From: Alteripontixanthobacter muriae | Lineage (GTDB): Bacteria; Pseudomonadota; Alphaproteobacteria; Sphingomonadales; Sphingomonadaceae | Assembly (NCBI RefSeq): GCF_013336795.1 | Contig: NZ_JAAFZT010000035.1 | Coordinates: forward strand, 298,413-362,412 | Length of the DNA stretch: 64,000 nucleotides | Direction of reading: 5' to 3' | Part shown: piece by piece, positions 8,067 to 18,331 of the stretch | Layout: each line of letters starts with the position of its first letter | Position numbering within the stretch: position 1 is the stretch's first letter | The notes under the pieces: model-generated | Told to the model about the DNA's origin: nothing | What the model saw: the letters and a program-made list of their open reading frames with translations, nothing else | The model's database searches: none | Translations under genes and position numbers: made by a program

Positions 8067-8645
8067 GTGGTCAAGCTGAACAAGATTTACACCCGCACGG
8101 GTGACGATGGCACCACCGGCCTGGTCGATGGTTCGCGAACGGCGAAGCACGCGTTGCGGATCGAAGCGATTGGCCGAGTGGACGAGGCGAACAGCGCCAT
8201 CGGCCTTGCTGCCGTTGCGCTGAGGGACGCGCCGCACCATGCTGCATTGGTGCGGATACAGAACGATCTGTTCGACCTCGGCGCCGATCTTGCAACACCT
8301 GCGAGCGGCGGGGACGATTTCGCTCCTTCCGAAATGGTGCTGCGGATCGTCCCTGCCCAGACCGACTGGATCGAGCAGGCGATCGACGAATATAACGAAC
8401 ATCTGCAGCCGCTCACCAGCTTCATCCTGCCTGGCGGCAGCGAAGCTGCGGCACGTACGCATGTCGCGCGGGCCAGCACACGTGCGGCAGAGCGGGCGAT
8501 GACCGAACTGGCGCAAGCCGAAGCGATCAATCCGGCGGCCCTCGCCTATGTCAACCGGCTGTCGGACTTCCTGTTCGTGCTGGCACGGGTGCTGAACGAC
8601 GATGGTGCTTCGGACGTAAAATGGGTTCCGGGCGGCAGCCGCTGA
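8067..8645 (+). CDS. Cob(I)alamin adenosyltransferase, PduO type
   Basis: The 192-residue enzyme transfers adenosyl from ATP to cob(I)alamin. The ATP-binding N-terminus KIYTRTGDDGTTGL and the central RIEAIGRVDEANSAIGLA are diagnostic of the PduO family; the C-terminus carries YVNRLSDFLFVLAR. The GTG at 8067 is the only sensible start next to the conserved N-terminus. Only 12 bp separate it from the HIG1 gene, leaving no room for a cobalamin riboswitch directly upstream. Adenosylcobalamin would serve enzymes such as methylmalonyl-CoA mutase encoded elsewhere. Confidence 0.93.
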   Translation: MVKLNKIYTRTGDDGTTGLVDGSRTAKHALRIEAIGRVDEANSAIGLAAVALRDAPHHAALVRIQNDLFDLGADLATPASGGDDFAPSEMVLRIVPAQTDWIEQAIDEYNEHLQPLTSFILPGGSEAAARTHVARASTRAAERAMTELAQAEAINPAALAYVNRLSDFLFVLARVLNDDGASDVKWVPGGSR

Positions 8646-8735
8646 TCTGCACTCTGCATCTGCAACGCAGGCTGGAAATCCCTTTCTTTATGCTCTAGCG
8701 CGGCGGTCTATGCTGCATCTGCGAAGGGTATTTCC

Positions 8736-9608
8736 GTGATCAACAAAGTGGCCGTAATCGGCGCGGGCCAGATGGGTTCGGGTATCGCTCAGACCATTGC
8801 ACGCTACAGGATGGACGTGCTGCTTTCCGATGTCGATCTCGCGGTTGCGAAAAAGGCGCATGAACGCATCGGCGGGGCACTCGCGCGCATGGTTTCGCGC
8901 GGCAAGATCGAGGCGGCGCTGGCCGACAGCGCCCTTGCGAGGATTACCCCCGTCGCCAGTTACGAACCGATGGCCGATGCCGACCTGATTATTGAGGCCG
9001 CGACAGAAAAGGAAGGGGTCAAGCGCGCAATTTTTGCAGAGGCGGGCAAGGTGCTCCGCAAGGACGCGATCCTCGCCAGCAACACCAGTTCCATTCCCAT
9101 CACCCGCATGGCGCAGGCCAGCCCCGATCCCGCCCGCTTCATCGGACTGCATTTCTTCAATCCAGTGCCCGTCATGGGCCTGATCGAGGTCATCCCCGGC
9201 CTTGCCACCAGCGAGGAAACGGTGGCGCGGGTGCGCCAATTTGCGGAACGGCTGAACAAGGAAGTGGTCGAGGCGCAGGACCAGCCGGGCTTCGTGGTCA
9301 ATCGCATCCTGCTGCCGATGCTGAACGAGGCGGTGTTCGTGCTGGGGCAGGGCACCGCCGATGTCGCCGATATCGACAAGGGCTGCCGCATCGGGCTCAA
9401 TCATCCGATGGGGCCGCTGGAACTGGCCGATTTCGTCGGGCTGGATACCTGTCTCGACATTATCATGGTGCTGTACAACACGACCGGCGACAGCAAGTAC
9501 CGACCCGCGCCCCTGCTGGTGAAATATGTCGAAGCAGGGTGGCTCGGCCGCAAGAGCGGGCGTGGCTTCTACGACTATTCTGGGGAAGAGCCTGTCCCTA
9601 CCCGCTGA
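8736..9608 (+). CDS. 3-hydroxybutyryl-CoA dehydrogenase (3-hydroxyacyl-CoA dehydrogenase family)
   Basis: The 290-residue NAD-dependent enzyme oxidises (S)-3-hydroxyacyl-CoA. The Rossmann motif [11 protein letters not shown] is at residues 8-18, followed by the [14 protein letters not shown] segment with the catalytic histidine and [11 protein letters not shown]; the C-terminal dimerisation domain ends in [12 protein letters not shown]. This is the short single-function form and not the FadB fusion. The GTG start is preceded by GAAGGG at good spacing. Possible roles are butyrate/polyhydroxybutyrate interconversion or phenylacetate-type beta-oxidation (hbd or paaH); the context does not decide. 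Confidence 0.93.
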   Translation: MINKVAVIGAGQMGSGIAQTIARYRMDVLLSDVDLAVAKKAHERIGGALARMVSRGKIEAALADSALARITPVASYEPMADADLIIEAATEKEGVKRAIFAEAGKVLRKDAILASNTSSIPITRMAQASPDPARFIGLHFFNPVPVMGLIEVIPGLATSEETVARVRQFAERLNKEVVEAQDQPGFVVNRILLPMLNEAVFVLGQGTADVADIDKGCRIGLNHPMGPLELADFVGLDTCLDIIMVLYNTTGDSKYRPAPLLVKYVEAGWLGRKSGRGFYDYSGEEPVPTR

Positions 9609-9661
9609 GGCGGGAACATGGCGCTCCGTCCGTCCGTTGATGCGACAAAGGAGAATCAGCC

Positions 9662-10033
9662 ATGAGCAGCGACAAGAAGACTACCAGCGGCCCCAGCGGC
9701 GTGGGTGAAAGCAAGGAACAACGGATGAGCGACCTTGCGCCCGAAATGCACAATGACGAGCAGGACGACCACCGCAACCAGGCGCAGGAAGTCGCCAGGG
9801 AAGCGCGGGGGCTGACCCCCGCCACCTCCAGCCCGACTGAAAGCGTGAAGGGCGACAACAAGAGCGGGTTGATGAACGATTCAACACAGGACACCATCGA
9901 TCACATGCGCGACATGGAAAGTTCGGGCCGGATCGACATGGATGCCTATCGCGGCGAGCCGAATCACGATGATAACGTCGATAAATACGGCAAATCCCGC
10001 AAGCCCGACGGCCTGCGCGGCGACGGGACCTGA
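9662..10033 (+). CDS. Hypothetical hydrophilic protein
   Basis: The 123-residue product is entirely polar, rich in Asp, Asn, Ser, Gly and Lys, with no signal peptide, membrane segment or cysteine. It is probably disordered for most of its length. An AAGGAG site 9 bases before the ATG supports translation. I recognise no domain. The composition resembles small stress- or desiccation-related hydrophilic proteins, but no motif supports that. It ends 19 bp before the convergent DUF202 gene. Confidence 0.65.
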   Translation: MSSDKKTTSGPSGVGESKEQRMSDLAPEMHNDEQDDHRNQAQEVAREARGLTPATSSPTESVKGDNKSGLMNDSTQDTIDHMRDMESSGRIDMDAYRGEPNHDDNVDKYGKSRKPDGLRGDGT

Positions 10034-10051
10034 AAAGGCGGGTCGCTCTCG

Positions 10052-10465
10052 TCAGCTGGACGGAGCGACCTCACCATTGTTCAGGATCCACAGGCCCGCA
10101 ATCAGCACCGCCGCGCCAAACGCGACGGCATAGCCCAGCAGCCCGAAGTTCGGTGCCGATGCGGGCTTCATGCGGTGGGAATTGAGGCGCGCCATCGTCT
10201 TGCGCGCGCGCCGCTGGGCCACGATCGCCAGAATGCCACCTGAAGCGACGAACATCGTTGCGATGGCCTTGGCAAGCCACGGCGGCTGAAATTCGCCAAA
10301 AACGGCGCGAAAAGCCAATCCTATCCCGATGGCCGCGAATGCCGTACGCATCCAGCCTGCGAAGGTTCGCTCCATTGCCATGATGTTGCGGTCTTCGGCG
10401 AGATCGGTCCGTTGTTCGGCCAGATCGTTCGAGGAATCATTCGAGGATTTCGTATCGTCGCTCAT
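10052..10465 (-). CDS. DUF202 family membrane protein
   Basis: The 137-residue protein begins with a charged stretch, then the DUF202 signature LAEDRNIMAMERTFAGWMRTAF-like core (about 22-43), followed by three hydrophobic segments near residues 40-58, 66-82 and 112-130. DUF202 proteins are small inner-membrane proteins of unknown function. The ATG at 10465 gives a normal start; its first 29 bases overlap the end of the upstream acidic protein gene, so the two are probably translationally linked. Confidence 0.8.
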   Translation of the reverse strand: MSDDTKSSNDSSNDLAEQRTDLAEDRNIMAMERTFAGWMRTAFAAIGIGLAFRAVFGEFQPPWLAKAIATMFVASGGILAIVAQRRARKTMARLNSHRMKPASAPNFGLLGYAVAFGAAVLIAGLWILNNGEVAPSS

Positions 10466-10835
10466 CGACGGGCAGCGTATCACCGGCGCCGGGTTTCGCA
10501 ACCATCTCAACGAGATCATCCGACGCGGGTCCGGCATCGAGCAGCACCGGATCGGGCGTATCAGACATCGGCATAGGGTCGAAGCCCTCTGCATCGTCGA
10601 TCAGGTCTTCGTCTGACGCAAAGGCGACATCATCTGCCATGCCGAACGGCTCCGTCGATTGCGAGACGGGTTCGATGGTAGGTTCCGGAGCTGACGGTGC
10701 AGCTATTGTTTCGTCTGCCGCTTGCGTGACCAGGCCATCGTCGTCAGCCGTTCCTACAAGCGAAACGGCTGCAAACATTACGAACCCGGCGAACGCGACT
10801 GCCGCGGATCGGCCTTTAAACAGTTTCCCGCTCAT
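10437..10835 (-). CDS. Hypothetical acidic single-pass membrane or secreted protein
   Basis: The 132-residue product has a short basic N-terminus and one hydrophobic segment (about 10-30, AAVAFAGFVMFAAVSLVG), then a strongly acidic, Pro/Ala-rich tail. It looks like a signal anchor or an uncleaved signal with a disordered exterior domain. No family is recognised. The start is uncertain: ATG at 10835 or GTG at 10844, neither with a clear ribosome site. It lies 24 bp downstream of mutS on the same strand and overlaps the DUF202 start. Confidence 0.55.
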   Translation of the reverse strand: MSGKLFKGRSAAVAFAGFVMFAAVSLVGTADDDGLVTQAADETIAAPSAPEPTIEPVSQSTEPFGMADDVAFASDEDLIDDAEGFDPMPMSDTPDPVLLDAGPASDDLVEMVAKPGAGDTLPVDERRYEILE

Positions 10836-10859
10836 GTCCGGCACGATGCATCGGGAAAG

Positions 10860-13490
10860 TTAATTTTCGCTTGTGCCGACCTCCTTTTTCAATTCGTACA
10901 AGAGGTCGAGCGCATCGCGCGGGGTCAGTGCATCGACGTCTACGCTTCGCAATCTGTCACGAACGATGTCGCATTCCTCTTCCTCGGCAGCGGCGGCTGC
11001 CGCGAACAGCGGCAATTCACCGAGCCCTGCGGCAACGCCGCCCGTTTCGGCGCGGGTCTTTTCCAATTTGTCGAGCACCGACTTCGCTCGTTCCACCACC
11101 TGCTTCGGCACCCCGGCGAGGCGCGCCACGGCAAGGCCGTAGGAGCGATCGGCGGGACCGGGCGCGAGTTCGTGCAGCAGGACGAGTTCTCCCTTCCACT
11201 CGCGGGCGCGCACGTGGTGCAGGGACAATGCGTCGCAGCTGTCGGCAAGCCGCGCGAGCTCGTGATAATGGGACGCGAACAGGCACCTGCAGCGGTTGTT
11301 CTCATGCACCGCCTCAACCACAGCCCAGGCAAGCGCGAGCCCGTCATAGGTGCTCGTTCCGCGCCCGACCTCGTCCAGAATGACGAAGCTGCGCGGTGTC
11401 GCCTGCGCCAGGATGGCGGCGGTTTCGACCATTTCGACCATGAAGGTCGAGCGCCCACGCGCCAGATTGTCGGAAGCGCCTACGCGGCTGAACAGCCGAT
11501 CCACCAGCCCGATTTCCGCGCTTTCGGCTGGCACATAGCCGCCAGCTTGTGCCAGCAGGACGATCAACGCATTCTGCCGCAGGAAGGTCGATTTGCCGCC
11601 CATGTTGGGCCCGCCGATCAACCACAGCCGGTCGTCCTCGGCGAGACGGCAATCATTGGCGACGAAGCGACTGCCGCTCCGCTCCAATGCGGCTTCCACG
11701 ACCGGGTGCCGGCCAGCCACAATGGAAAGCGTGGTGCCATTTGTAATCGAGGGGCGACACCAATGCCCTTCGGCGGCCCGCTCCGCCTGACCTGCGGAAA
11801 CGTCCAGGCGGGCGAGCGCCTCTGCCGTTTTCGCAATGCTCTGGCGGTGTTCCTCCACTTCGATACAGAGGCGCGTGAAGTGCTCTTCTTCGGCGGCCAG
11901 AGCCCGACCGCCTGCTTCGGCGATGCGGTTGGCTTCCTCATGCAACTTGAGCGAGTTGAAACGCACGGCGCCCGCCATGGTTTGGCGGTGAGTGAAGCCG
12001 CTGTCGGGCCCCATGAGCGCATCGGCGTGCCGCGCGGGCGCCTCGATGAAATAGCCGAGCACGCCATTGTGCTTGATTTTCAGCGCAGCAATGCCGGTCT
12101 CTTCACGATAGCGGCTTTCGAGCGTCGCAATGGCGCGGCGGGCATTACCCGACACCTGCCGCAATTCATCTAGCGATGCATCGAGCCCTTCGGCGATGTA
12201 GCCGCCCTGGCCGCGCTCCGTCGGTGGCGAAGGAACAAGCGCACGGGACAGGAGATCGACCAGGGCGCCATGCCCGCCGAGATACGGCAGCACTCTCTCC
12301 AGCAGTGGCGGCAGGCTTTCGAGTCCAGCCAAATGATCGCGGATGCGCCGTGCTTCGCCTAGCCCATCGCGCAGCTGCCCCAGATCACGCGGACTGCCGC
12401 GCCCTGCGGCAACCCGGCCCAGCGCACGGCCGATATCGGGCAGGCTCCGCATCGCCGCCCTCAGATCGCCGCGCAGCATTGTGTCCGCATGCAACCAGGC
12501 AACCAGCGCCAGCCGTTCCTCGATCGCGTCCCGCGCCAGCAGGGGTGCTGCGAGGTCTTCTGCAAGCTGGCGCGCACCTGCACCCGTGACGCAGCGATCG
12601 ATTGCGGCGAGCAGGCTCCCTTCGCGCCGGCCATCCTGTGTCTGCACGATCTCGAGGCTGGCCCGGGTCGCTTCATCCATCGCCAACGCGGAGTTGTTGC
12701 CGCGCGAAACCGGCGGCAACAGCAAGGGCAGCGTGCCGCGCCCGACATGGTCGAGATAAGCGATCAGCCCCGCAGCGGCAGCCAGCGCAGCGCGTCCGAA
12801 ATTCCCGAACCCGTCCAGTGTCGCAACGCCGTGCAGCGCCTGCAGGCGCTCCGTTCCTGCTGCACTGTCGAAGGTCTGCGCCGGGCGCGTAACCGCATCT
12901 GGGGGGATCGCCGACGCGTCGATTGTCTCGCCAGTCGGCAGATCTTCCGGCACGACCACTTCGCTTGCGCCGATGCGGGCTAGCACGGCAGCAAGTTCGC
13001 TATCGCCGCAATCCTCCAGTTCCATTCGGCCCGTCGAAATGTCGCAGGCGGCAATCCCCAGCTGACCGCGCACCACGCAGAGGGCAGCGAGCCGATTCGC
13101 GCGGCGCGGTTCCAGCAGGGTTTCCTCCGTCAACGTTCCCGCCGTCACGAACCGCACGATGTCGCGCTTGACCAGCGCCTTCGACCCGCCGCGCTTCTTC
13201 GCCTCTGCCGGAGTTTCCACCTGCTCGGCGATCGCCACCCGGCAGCCAGCCCTGATCAGCCGCGCGAGGTAATTATCCGCCGCGTGCACGGGCACACCGC
13301 ACATCGGCACCGGCGCGCCGTCATGTTCGCCGCGCGAGGTCAGCGCGATGTCCAGAACGGAGGCCGCCTTTCGCGCATCGTCGAAGAACAGCTCGAAAAA
13401 GTCGCCCATCCGGTAGAACAGCAGACACCCCGCAGCCTGCGCCTTGAGCATCAGATATTGAGTCATCATCGGGGTGGATTTTGCGGCCAT
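10860..13490 (-). CDS. mutS: DNA mismatch repair protein MutS
   Basis: The 876-residue protein recognises mismatches and starts methyl- or nick-directed repair. The N-terminal mismatch-binding region holds the MGDFFELFFDDA motif with the intercalating Phe near residue 30. The ATPase domain has the Walker A GPNMGGKST (about residue 625), DEVGRGTSTYDG (Walker B/signature) and the ABC-like C-terminal SHYHEL. Length is typical of MutS1. It is divergent from maeB across about 130 bp and followed closely by two small membrane-protein genes on the same strand. Confidence 0.97.
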   Translation of the reverse strand: MAAKSTPMMTQYLMLKAQAAGCLLFYRMGDFFELFFDDARKAASVLDIALTSRGEHDGAPVPMCGVPVHAADNYLARLIRAGCRVAIAEQVETPAEAKKRGGSKALVKRDIVRFVTAGTLTEETLLEPRRANRLAALCVVRGQLGIAACDISTGRMELEDCGDSELAAVLARIGASEVVVPEDLPTGETIDASAIPPDAVTRPAQTFDSAAGTERLQALHGVATLDGFGNFGRAALAAAAGLIAYLDHVGRGTLPLLLPPVSRGNNSALAMDEATRASLEIVQTQDGRREGSLLAAIDRCVTGAGARQLAEDLAAPLLARDAIEERLALVAWLHADTMLRGDLRAAMRSLPDIGRALGRVAAGRGSPRDLGQLRDGLGEARRIRDHLAGLESLPPLLERVLPYLGGHGALVDLLSRALVPSPPTERGQGGYIAEGLDASLDELRQVSGNARRAIATLESRYREETGIAALKIKHNGVLGYFIEAPARHADALMGPDSGFTHRQTMAGAVRFNSLKLHEEANRIAEAGGRALAAEEEHFTRLCIEVEEHRQSIAKTAEALARLDVSAGQAERAAEGHWCRPSITNGTTLSIVAGRHPVVEAALERSGSRFVANDCRLAEDDRLWLIGGPNMGGKSTFLRQNALIVLLAQAGGYVPAESAEIGLVDRLFSRVGASDNLARGRSTFMVEMVETAAILAQATPRSFVILDEVGRGTSTYDGLALAWAVVEAVHENNRCRCLFASHYHELARLADSCDALSLHHVRAREWKGELVLLHELAPGPADRSYGLAVARLAGVPKQVVERAKSVLDKLEKTRAETGGVAAGLGELPLFAAAAAAEEEECDIVRDRLRSVDVDALTPRDALDLLYELKKEVGTSEN

Positions 13491-13620
13491 GGGCCAGCGC
13501 TAGCGGACGGGGCGACGATTCGGAACAAGCGCCGAGCCGGTTTCCCCTGATTGCCCCCTGTATTCCGCTGCAGCTTTCCCCTAGGGCAGCGGCAGAAATT
13601 CACCCGTGGGGGACATCGCC

Positions 13621-15948
13621 GTGGCGGACAGCAAAGACAATCAGAACGACCAGAACGCAGCGCCGGAAAGCGTTTCGGACCAGGCGGTAGCCGAGGATCG
13701 AAAAGGCGGCTTCACCACCCGCGAAGCGCTGTTCTATCACGAGACTCTGCGCCCCGGTAAAATCGAAATCATTGCTTCGAAGCCGATGGCTACCCAGCGC
13801 GACCTCAGCCTCGCCTACTCGCCGGGCGTCGCAGCGCCCGTTCAGGCGATTGCCGACGACCCGGCCATGGCCGCGCGCTATACGGCGCGCGCCAATCTGG
13901 TGGCGGTCATCTCCAACGGCACTGCCATTCTTGGCATGGGCAATCTGGGTGCGCTTGCCTCCAAGCCGGTGATGGAAGGCAAGGCTGTCCTGTTCAAACG
14001 GTTTGCCGATGTCGATGCCATCGATATCGAGCTCGACACGGAAGATCCGGAAAAGTTCATCGAAGCCGTCGCGCTGATGGAGCCGACCTTCGGCGGCATC
14101 AATCTGGAAGATATCGCGGCACCGGAATGCTTCATCATCGAACAGGCGCTGCGCGAACGCATGAACATTCCCGTCATGCATGACGATCAGCACGGCACAG
14201 CAATCATTGCAGCGGCCGGGTTGATCAATGCCTGCCACCTGACCGGTCGTGAGCTGAAAGACGTGAAGATGGTCGTGAACGGGGCGGGTGCCTCGGCGCT
14301 GGCCTGTACGGCATTGGTGAAGGCAATGGGCGTGCGGCATGACAATGTGATTGTCTGCGACCGTTCCGGCCCGATCTATCCCGGGCGCAAGGATGTGGAT
14401 CAGTGGAAGAGCGCGCATGCTGTCGAGACCGAGGCGCGCACACTGGAAGAGGCACTTGACGGCGCTGACATCTTCCTCGGCCTGTCCGCAGCCGGTGCGC
14501 TGAAGCCCGGATGGGTGGAGAAGATGGCAAACCAGCCAATCATCTTCGCCATGGCCAATCCGGTGCCGGAGATCATGCCTGACGATGCGAAAAGGGTCCG
14601 GCCCGATGCAATCATCGCCACAGGGCGGTCGGATTATCCGAACCAGGTGAACAACGTTCTGGGCTTTCCCTTCATCTTCCGTGGCGCTCTCGACGTGCGG
14701 GCAACCGCCATCAACGAGGAGATGAAGATCGCCGCCGCCCGCGCGATTGCGGAACTGGCGCGGGAGCGGGTGCCTGAGGAAGTCGCCGCCGCCTATGGCG
14801 TGCAGCACCAGTTCGGCCGCGACTACATCATCCCCGCTCCTTTCGACCCGCGCCTGATGGAGCGGGTTTCGAGCGCGGTAGCCAAGGCTGCGATGGACTC
14901 CGGCGTGGCGCAGGAATCCATCGCCGATTTCGAGGATTACCGCCTCAGCCTCAAGGCGCGCCTCAATCCGACAACCTCGGTCCTGACCCGCGTCTACGAA
15001 GAAGCGCAGAAGAACCCCAAGCGTGTGGTCTTCGCGGAAGCGGAGGAGGATGTCGTGCTACGCGCCGCGATCCAGTTCCGCGATTTCGGCTATGGCACAC
15101 CGGTCCTTGTCGGCAGAACCGATGCCGTGCTGGCCAAGCTGGAGGAACTGGCGGTCGAGGATCCGGCCAGCTTCGAGATCCAGAACTCCAAGGATTCCGA
15201 GCATGTGCCGGAGATGGTGGATTTCCTGTACCAGCGCCTGCAGCGGCGCGGCTATACCGAACGCGACGTGCGCCGGATGGTCAATCAGGACCGCAACGTT
15301 TTCGCCTCGCTGCTTCTGGCGCTCGGCCATGGCGAGGCGATGATTTCGGGCCTGACCCGGCCATTCGCGCAGACGATGAAGGAAGTGAGCCTCGTGCTCG
15401 ACCCCAAACCGGGGCAGGTGCCCTTCGGCATCCATCTGATGATCGGCAAGAATTACACGACCTTCCTTGCAGACACGACGATCAACGAGCGTCCGACCAA
15501 GGAAGAACTTGCGCATATCGCCCGCGAAACTGCCGCTGTCGCAAGGCGGCTGGGGCATGAACCGCGCGTTGCATTCCTGTCCTATTCCACTTTCGGCAAC
15601 CCCAGCGGCAAATGGCTCGAGAACATTCGCGGAGCGGTGCATCTGCTGGACGAGGAAGGCACCGACTTCGAATATGAAGGCGAGATGGCGCCCGATGCTG
15701 CCCTGAACGCCAAGGTCATGGAACTCTATCCGTTCAGCCGCCTGTCCGCCCCTGCGAACGTGCTGATCATGCCGGGTCTGCAATCGGCCAATCTGTCGGC
15801 CAAATTGCTGCGCGAACTGGCCGGCAACCCGACCATCGGGCCGATGATGATCGGCATGGAAAAGCCGGTTCAGATCGCGCCCATGACCGCGATTGCGCCT
15901 GATGTGCTCACCCTGGCAGTGCTCGCTGCGGCAGGAGTGGTGGGCTAG
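13621..15948 (+). CDS. maeB: NADP-dependent malic enzyme with C-terminal phosphotransacetylase domain
   Basis: The 775-residue protein oxidatively decarboxylates malate to pyruvate. The malic enzyme half (to about residue 430) shows YSPGVAAPV, the substrate-binding HDDQHGTA and the NAD(P) motif GAGASALAC. The second half is a phosphate acetyl/butyryltransferase-like domain (from about 445, with [13 protein letters not shown] and [14 protein letters not shown]), which in MaeB enzymes is regulatory and binds acetyl-CoA without being needed for malic activity. I prefer the GTG at 13621, with GGGGGA seven bases upstream; GTG at 13606 would add five residues. Confidence 0.93.
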   Translation: MADSKDNQNDQNAAPESVSDQAVAEDRKGGFTTREALFYHETLRPGKIEIIASKPMATQRDLSLAYSPGVAAPVQAIADDPAMAARYTARANLVAVISNGTAILGMGNLGALASKPVMEGKAVLFKRFADVDAIDIELDTEDPEKFIEAVALMEPTFGGINLEDIAAPECFIIEQALRERMNIPVMHDDQHGTAIIAAAGLINACHLTGRELKDVKMVVNGAGASALACTALVKAMGVRHDNVIVCDRSGPIYPGRKDVDQWKSAHAVETEARTLEEALDGADIFLGLSAAGALKPGWVEKMANQPIIFAMANPVPEIMPDDAKRVRPDAIIATGRSDYPNQVNNVLGFPFIFRGALDVRATAINEEMKIAAARAIAELARERVPEEVAAAYGVQHQFGRDYIIPAPFDPRLMERVSSAVAKAAMDSGVAQESIADFEDYRLSLKARLNPTTSVLTRVYEEAQKNPKRVVFAEAEEDVVLRAAIQFRDFGYGTPVLVGRTDAVLAKLEELAVEDPASFEIQNSKDSEHVPEMVDFLYQRLQRRGYTERDVRRMVNQDRNVFASLLLALGHGEAMISGLTRPFAQTMKEVSLVLDPKPGQVPFGIHLMIGKNYTTFLADTTINERPTKEELAHIARETAAVARRLGHEPRVAFLSYSTFGNPSGKWLENIRGAVHLLDEEGTDFEYEGEMAPDAALNAKVMELYPFSRLSAPANVLIMPGLQSANLSAKLLRELAGNPTIGPMMIGMEKPVQIAPMTAIAPDVLTLAVLAAAGVVG

Positions 15949-15954
15949 GCACCG

Positions 15955-16638
15955 TCACCAGGGCAGCTGCGAGCCGTCATAGGACAGGAACAGATGATCG
16001 GGCTTGCGTGGCGTTTTCAGAACGTCGGCGAGCCCCTTGACGCTCTCGCTAACGGTTAGAGTCGCGCTGACGCCGCCCATGTCGGTCTGAACCCAGCCCG
16101 GATGCAGCGACAGCACGGCGATATCCCGCTGCCGGGCGAATTGTTCGAACAGTCCGCGTGCGAGGATGTTCTGCGCCGCCTTGCTCATGCGGTACAGTTC
16201 ATATCCGCCGGAAGAATCGGCGATCGACCCCATTTGCGAGGTCATGAAAGCCAGCGTGCCGCCATCCTTGACGAGCGGCAGCAGTTGATGCGCCAGACGC
16301 AGCGGTCCGACGGTGTTGGTCATCATCACATGCGCGACCTCATCCGAGGTGGCCTGCTGGGTCGATTGGTGCTTCGCACCGGTGATGCCTGCATTGACCA
16401 GCAGCAGATCGAGTGAACCCGGTTTCATGCTCCCGCTCAGACCCTCGTAGCTTTCCGGCTCCGTGACATCGACGCGGATCGTGTCGATGGCCGTACTCTC
16501 CGCCGCCAGTCCACCCAATTCGGCTCCTTCGGAGCGCTGGCTGGCGGTCACATGCCAACCCCGGCCAGCCAGTTCTCGCGTCAGGCCGAGGCCGATGCCG
16601 CGCGATGCGCCGATGATGAGTGCTTTCCTGTCCGCCAT
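15955..16638 (-). CDS. Short-chain dehydrogenase/reductase family protein
   Basis: The 227-residue protein has the SDR cofactor motif as IGASRGIGLG (residues 9-18) and the catalytic YxxxK as YRMSK near residue 147, with the preceding serine in FMTSQMGSI. The closest well-known relatives are C-factor/CsgA-like and short carbonyl-reductase SDRs. Substrate cannot be told from sequence. It converges on maeB with a 6-bp gap, leaving no space for a separate terminator. Confidence 0.85.
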   Translation of the reverse strand: MADRKALIIGASRGIGLGLTRELAGRGWHVTASQRSEGAELGGLAAESTAIDTIRVDVTEPESYEGLSGSMKPGSLDLLLVNAGITGAKHQSTQQATSDEVAHVMMTNTVGPLRLAHQLLPLVKDGGTLAFMTSQMGSIADSSGGYELYRMSKAAQNILARGLFEQFARQRDIAVLSLHPGWVQTDMGGVSATLTVSESVKGLADVLKTPRKPDHLFLSYDGSQLPW

Positions 16639-16723
16639 GCGTCGACCTTCTTCTCTTTTGGTGCCTTTGCAGGTTCAACCGGTGAGTGAAGGTGTGTGTT
16701 CCGCTAAGTAGACTGCAGCTGCC

Positions 16724-17422
16724 TCAGCGCCGGCGATAGCGGAAATACCAGACCTCGTGCCCTTGCCGGCGAGCTTTTGCTTCATACCGTGTTTCGCACC
16801 AGCCGCCGGGGCGCTTCTGCCAGCTTGACGGCCCGTCCACCAGCCAGTCGAACTGATGCGTGTGTCGGCGCATGACCATCAGGGCATGGCGCAGGTAGAC
16901 ATCGTGATCGGTGCCGAAGCGGAACTCGCCGCCCGGCTTCAGCTTGGCTGCGATCATGTCCAGCGGTCCGTCATTCATCATCCGCCGCTTGGCATGTCGC
17001 GCCTTGGGCCACGGGTCGGGATGAAGCAGATAGACGAAACTGAGCGCACCGTCCGGAAGGCGGGCGAGCACCTCGAGCGCATCGCCAAGCTGGATGCGAA
17101 CATTCGCAAGCCCGTTGTCGCGCACATGGGCCAGGGCGCCGACCACGCCATTGACGAAAGGCTCGGCGCCGATGAACCCATGATCCGGCAGCAGATCGGC
17201 ACGATATGCGAGGTGTTCACCCGCCCCGAAGCCGATCTCGAAATGCAGCGGCACATCCTGGCCGAACAGCCGCCTTGCCGTGATCTCGCCGCTATCCGGA
17301 ACGGCGATCTTCGGCAGGAAATCGTCGACCAGTTCCTGCTGCCCCTTCCGCAAGCCCCGCGACTGGGTGCGGCCGTAAAGGCGGTTCAGGGTAGTGGGAT
17401 CGCCGGGTTTATGCGCAGTCAT
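16724..17422 (-). CDS. trmB: tRNA (guanine-N7-)-methyltransferase
   Basis: The 232-residue SAM-dependent enzyme makes m7G46 in tRNAs. The SAM-binding motif is HFEIGFGAGEHL (about 55-66), and the family hallmark HPDPWPKARHAKRR follows near residue 132. The C-terminal KARRQGHEVWYFRYRRR is basic, suiting tRNA binding. It is in the same orientation as ctrA, with 70 bp between its start and the ctrA stop, and may have its own promoter. Confidence 0.95.
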   Translation of the reverse strand: MTAHKPGDPTTLNRLYGRTQSRGLRKGQQELVDDFLPKIAVPDSGEITARRLFGQDVPLHFEIGFGAGEHLAYRADLLPDHGFIGAEPFVNGVVGALAHVRDNGLANVRIQLGDALEVLARLPDGALSFVYLLHPDPWPKARHAKRRMMNDGPLDMIAAKLKPGGEFRFGTDHDVYLRHALMVMRRHTHQFDWLVDGPSSWQKRPGGWCETRYEAKARRQGHEVWYFRYRRR

Positions 17423-17492
17423 GCCCGCGCAGATACATCATTTTTCGACGCTCTCAAGCGCCAGCCGGAAAGTCCCGCAAGACGTGCGGCAC

Positions 17493-18191
17493 TCAGGCCG
17501 CTTCGGCAGCAGCATCCTCGTCATCGCGCAGGACGTAACCGCGACCCCAGACCGTCTCGATGTAATTTTCACCGCCGCAGGCATGCGAAAGTTTCTTGCG
17601 CAGCTTGCAGATGAACACGTCGATGATCTTCAGTTCAGGCTCGTCCATACCGCCGTAGAGATGGTTCAGGAACATTTCCTTTGTCAGCGTCGTGCCTTTG
17701 CGAAGCGAAAGCAGCTCCAGCATCGCATATTCCTTGCCGGTCAGATGCACGCGGGCACCATCGACCTCGACCGTCTTGGCGTCGAGATTGACCGCCAGCT
17801 TGCCGGTGCGGATGACCGACTGGCTGTGACCCTTCGACCGGCGAACGACGGCGTGAATACGCGCCACAAGTTCTTCACGGTGGAACGGCTTGGTCACGTA
17901 ATCATCGGCACCGAAGCCGAAGCTGCGAATCTTGCTGTCCATCTCGGCAATGCCGGACAGGATCAGCACCGGCGTCTGCACCTTGGCGACGCGCAGCTTC
18001 TTCAGCACGTCGTAACCATGCATGTCGGGCAGGTTGAGATCGAGCAGGATGATGTCGTAATCATACAGCTTGCCCAGATCGAGACCTTCCTCGCCCAGAT
18101 CGGTCGAATATACGTTGAAGCCCTCAGTCGTCAGCATCAATTCGATGGCTTTCGCCGTCGTCGGCTCGTCTTCGATCAGCAGAACGCGCAT
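17493..18191 (-). CDS. ctrA: Cell-cycle response regulator CtrA
   Basis: The 232-residue OmpR-family regulator has an N-terminal receiver domain with the phosphoacceptor Asp51 in [12 protein letters not shown] and the conserved Lys in YVTKPF near residue 103, then a winged-helix DNA-binding domain (about 130-222, [32 protein letters not shown]). This matches CtrA almost domain for domain. It ends in Ala-Ala, as expected for a ClpXP-degraded CtrA. I chose the ATG at 18191, where homology begins; an upstream in-frame ATG at 18269 lies in the promoter. A near-consensus CtrA box sits in the upstream region, suggesting autoregulation. Confidence 0.96.
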   Translation of the reverse strand: MRVLLIEDEPTTAKAIELMLTTEGFNVYSTDLGEEGLDLGKLYDYDIILLDLNLPDMHGYDVLKKLRVAKVQTPVLILSGIAEMDSKIRSFGFGADDYVTKPFHREELVARIHAVVRRSKGHSQSVIRTGKLAVNLDAKTVEVDGARVHLTGKEYAMLELLSLRKGTTLTKEMFLNHLYGGMDEPELKIIDVFICKLRKKLSHACGGENYIETVWGRGYVLRDDEDAAAEAA

Positions 18192-18259
18192 GGGATCAAT
18201 TCCCCCCCTGTTAGCCCGAAACCCCTCGGTAACCCTCTGTAAAGAGGTGTTGACCAGAG

Positions 18260-18330
18260 TTAACCACACAAGGAGTGAACGTTAAAGGTTAATCTTGCGT
18301 AAATGCTGAGGGTCGGCGGATCGCTGTCAA
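18260..18330 (-). promoter_or_regulatory. Putative ctrA promoter with CtrA-type half sites
   Basis: Reading on the minus strand, a perfect TTGACA hexamer (18330-18325) is followed by TTTA, seven bases, TTAA (18303-18289), one mismatch from the CtrA consensus TTAA-N7-TTAA and placed where the -10 region should lie. Two more TTAA half sites occur at 18282-18285 and 18260-18263. No GANTC methylation site is visible in the interval. Autoregulation by CtrA is known in Caulobacter; here it is inferred. Confidence 0.5.
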
Positions 18331-18331
18331 G

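Noticed and set aside
16639..16723. tRNA-like GGTTCAACC sequence
   Set aside because: No acceptor, D-arm or anticodon stem can be built around it.
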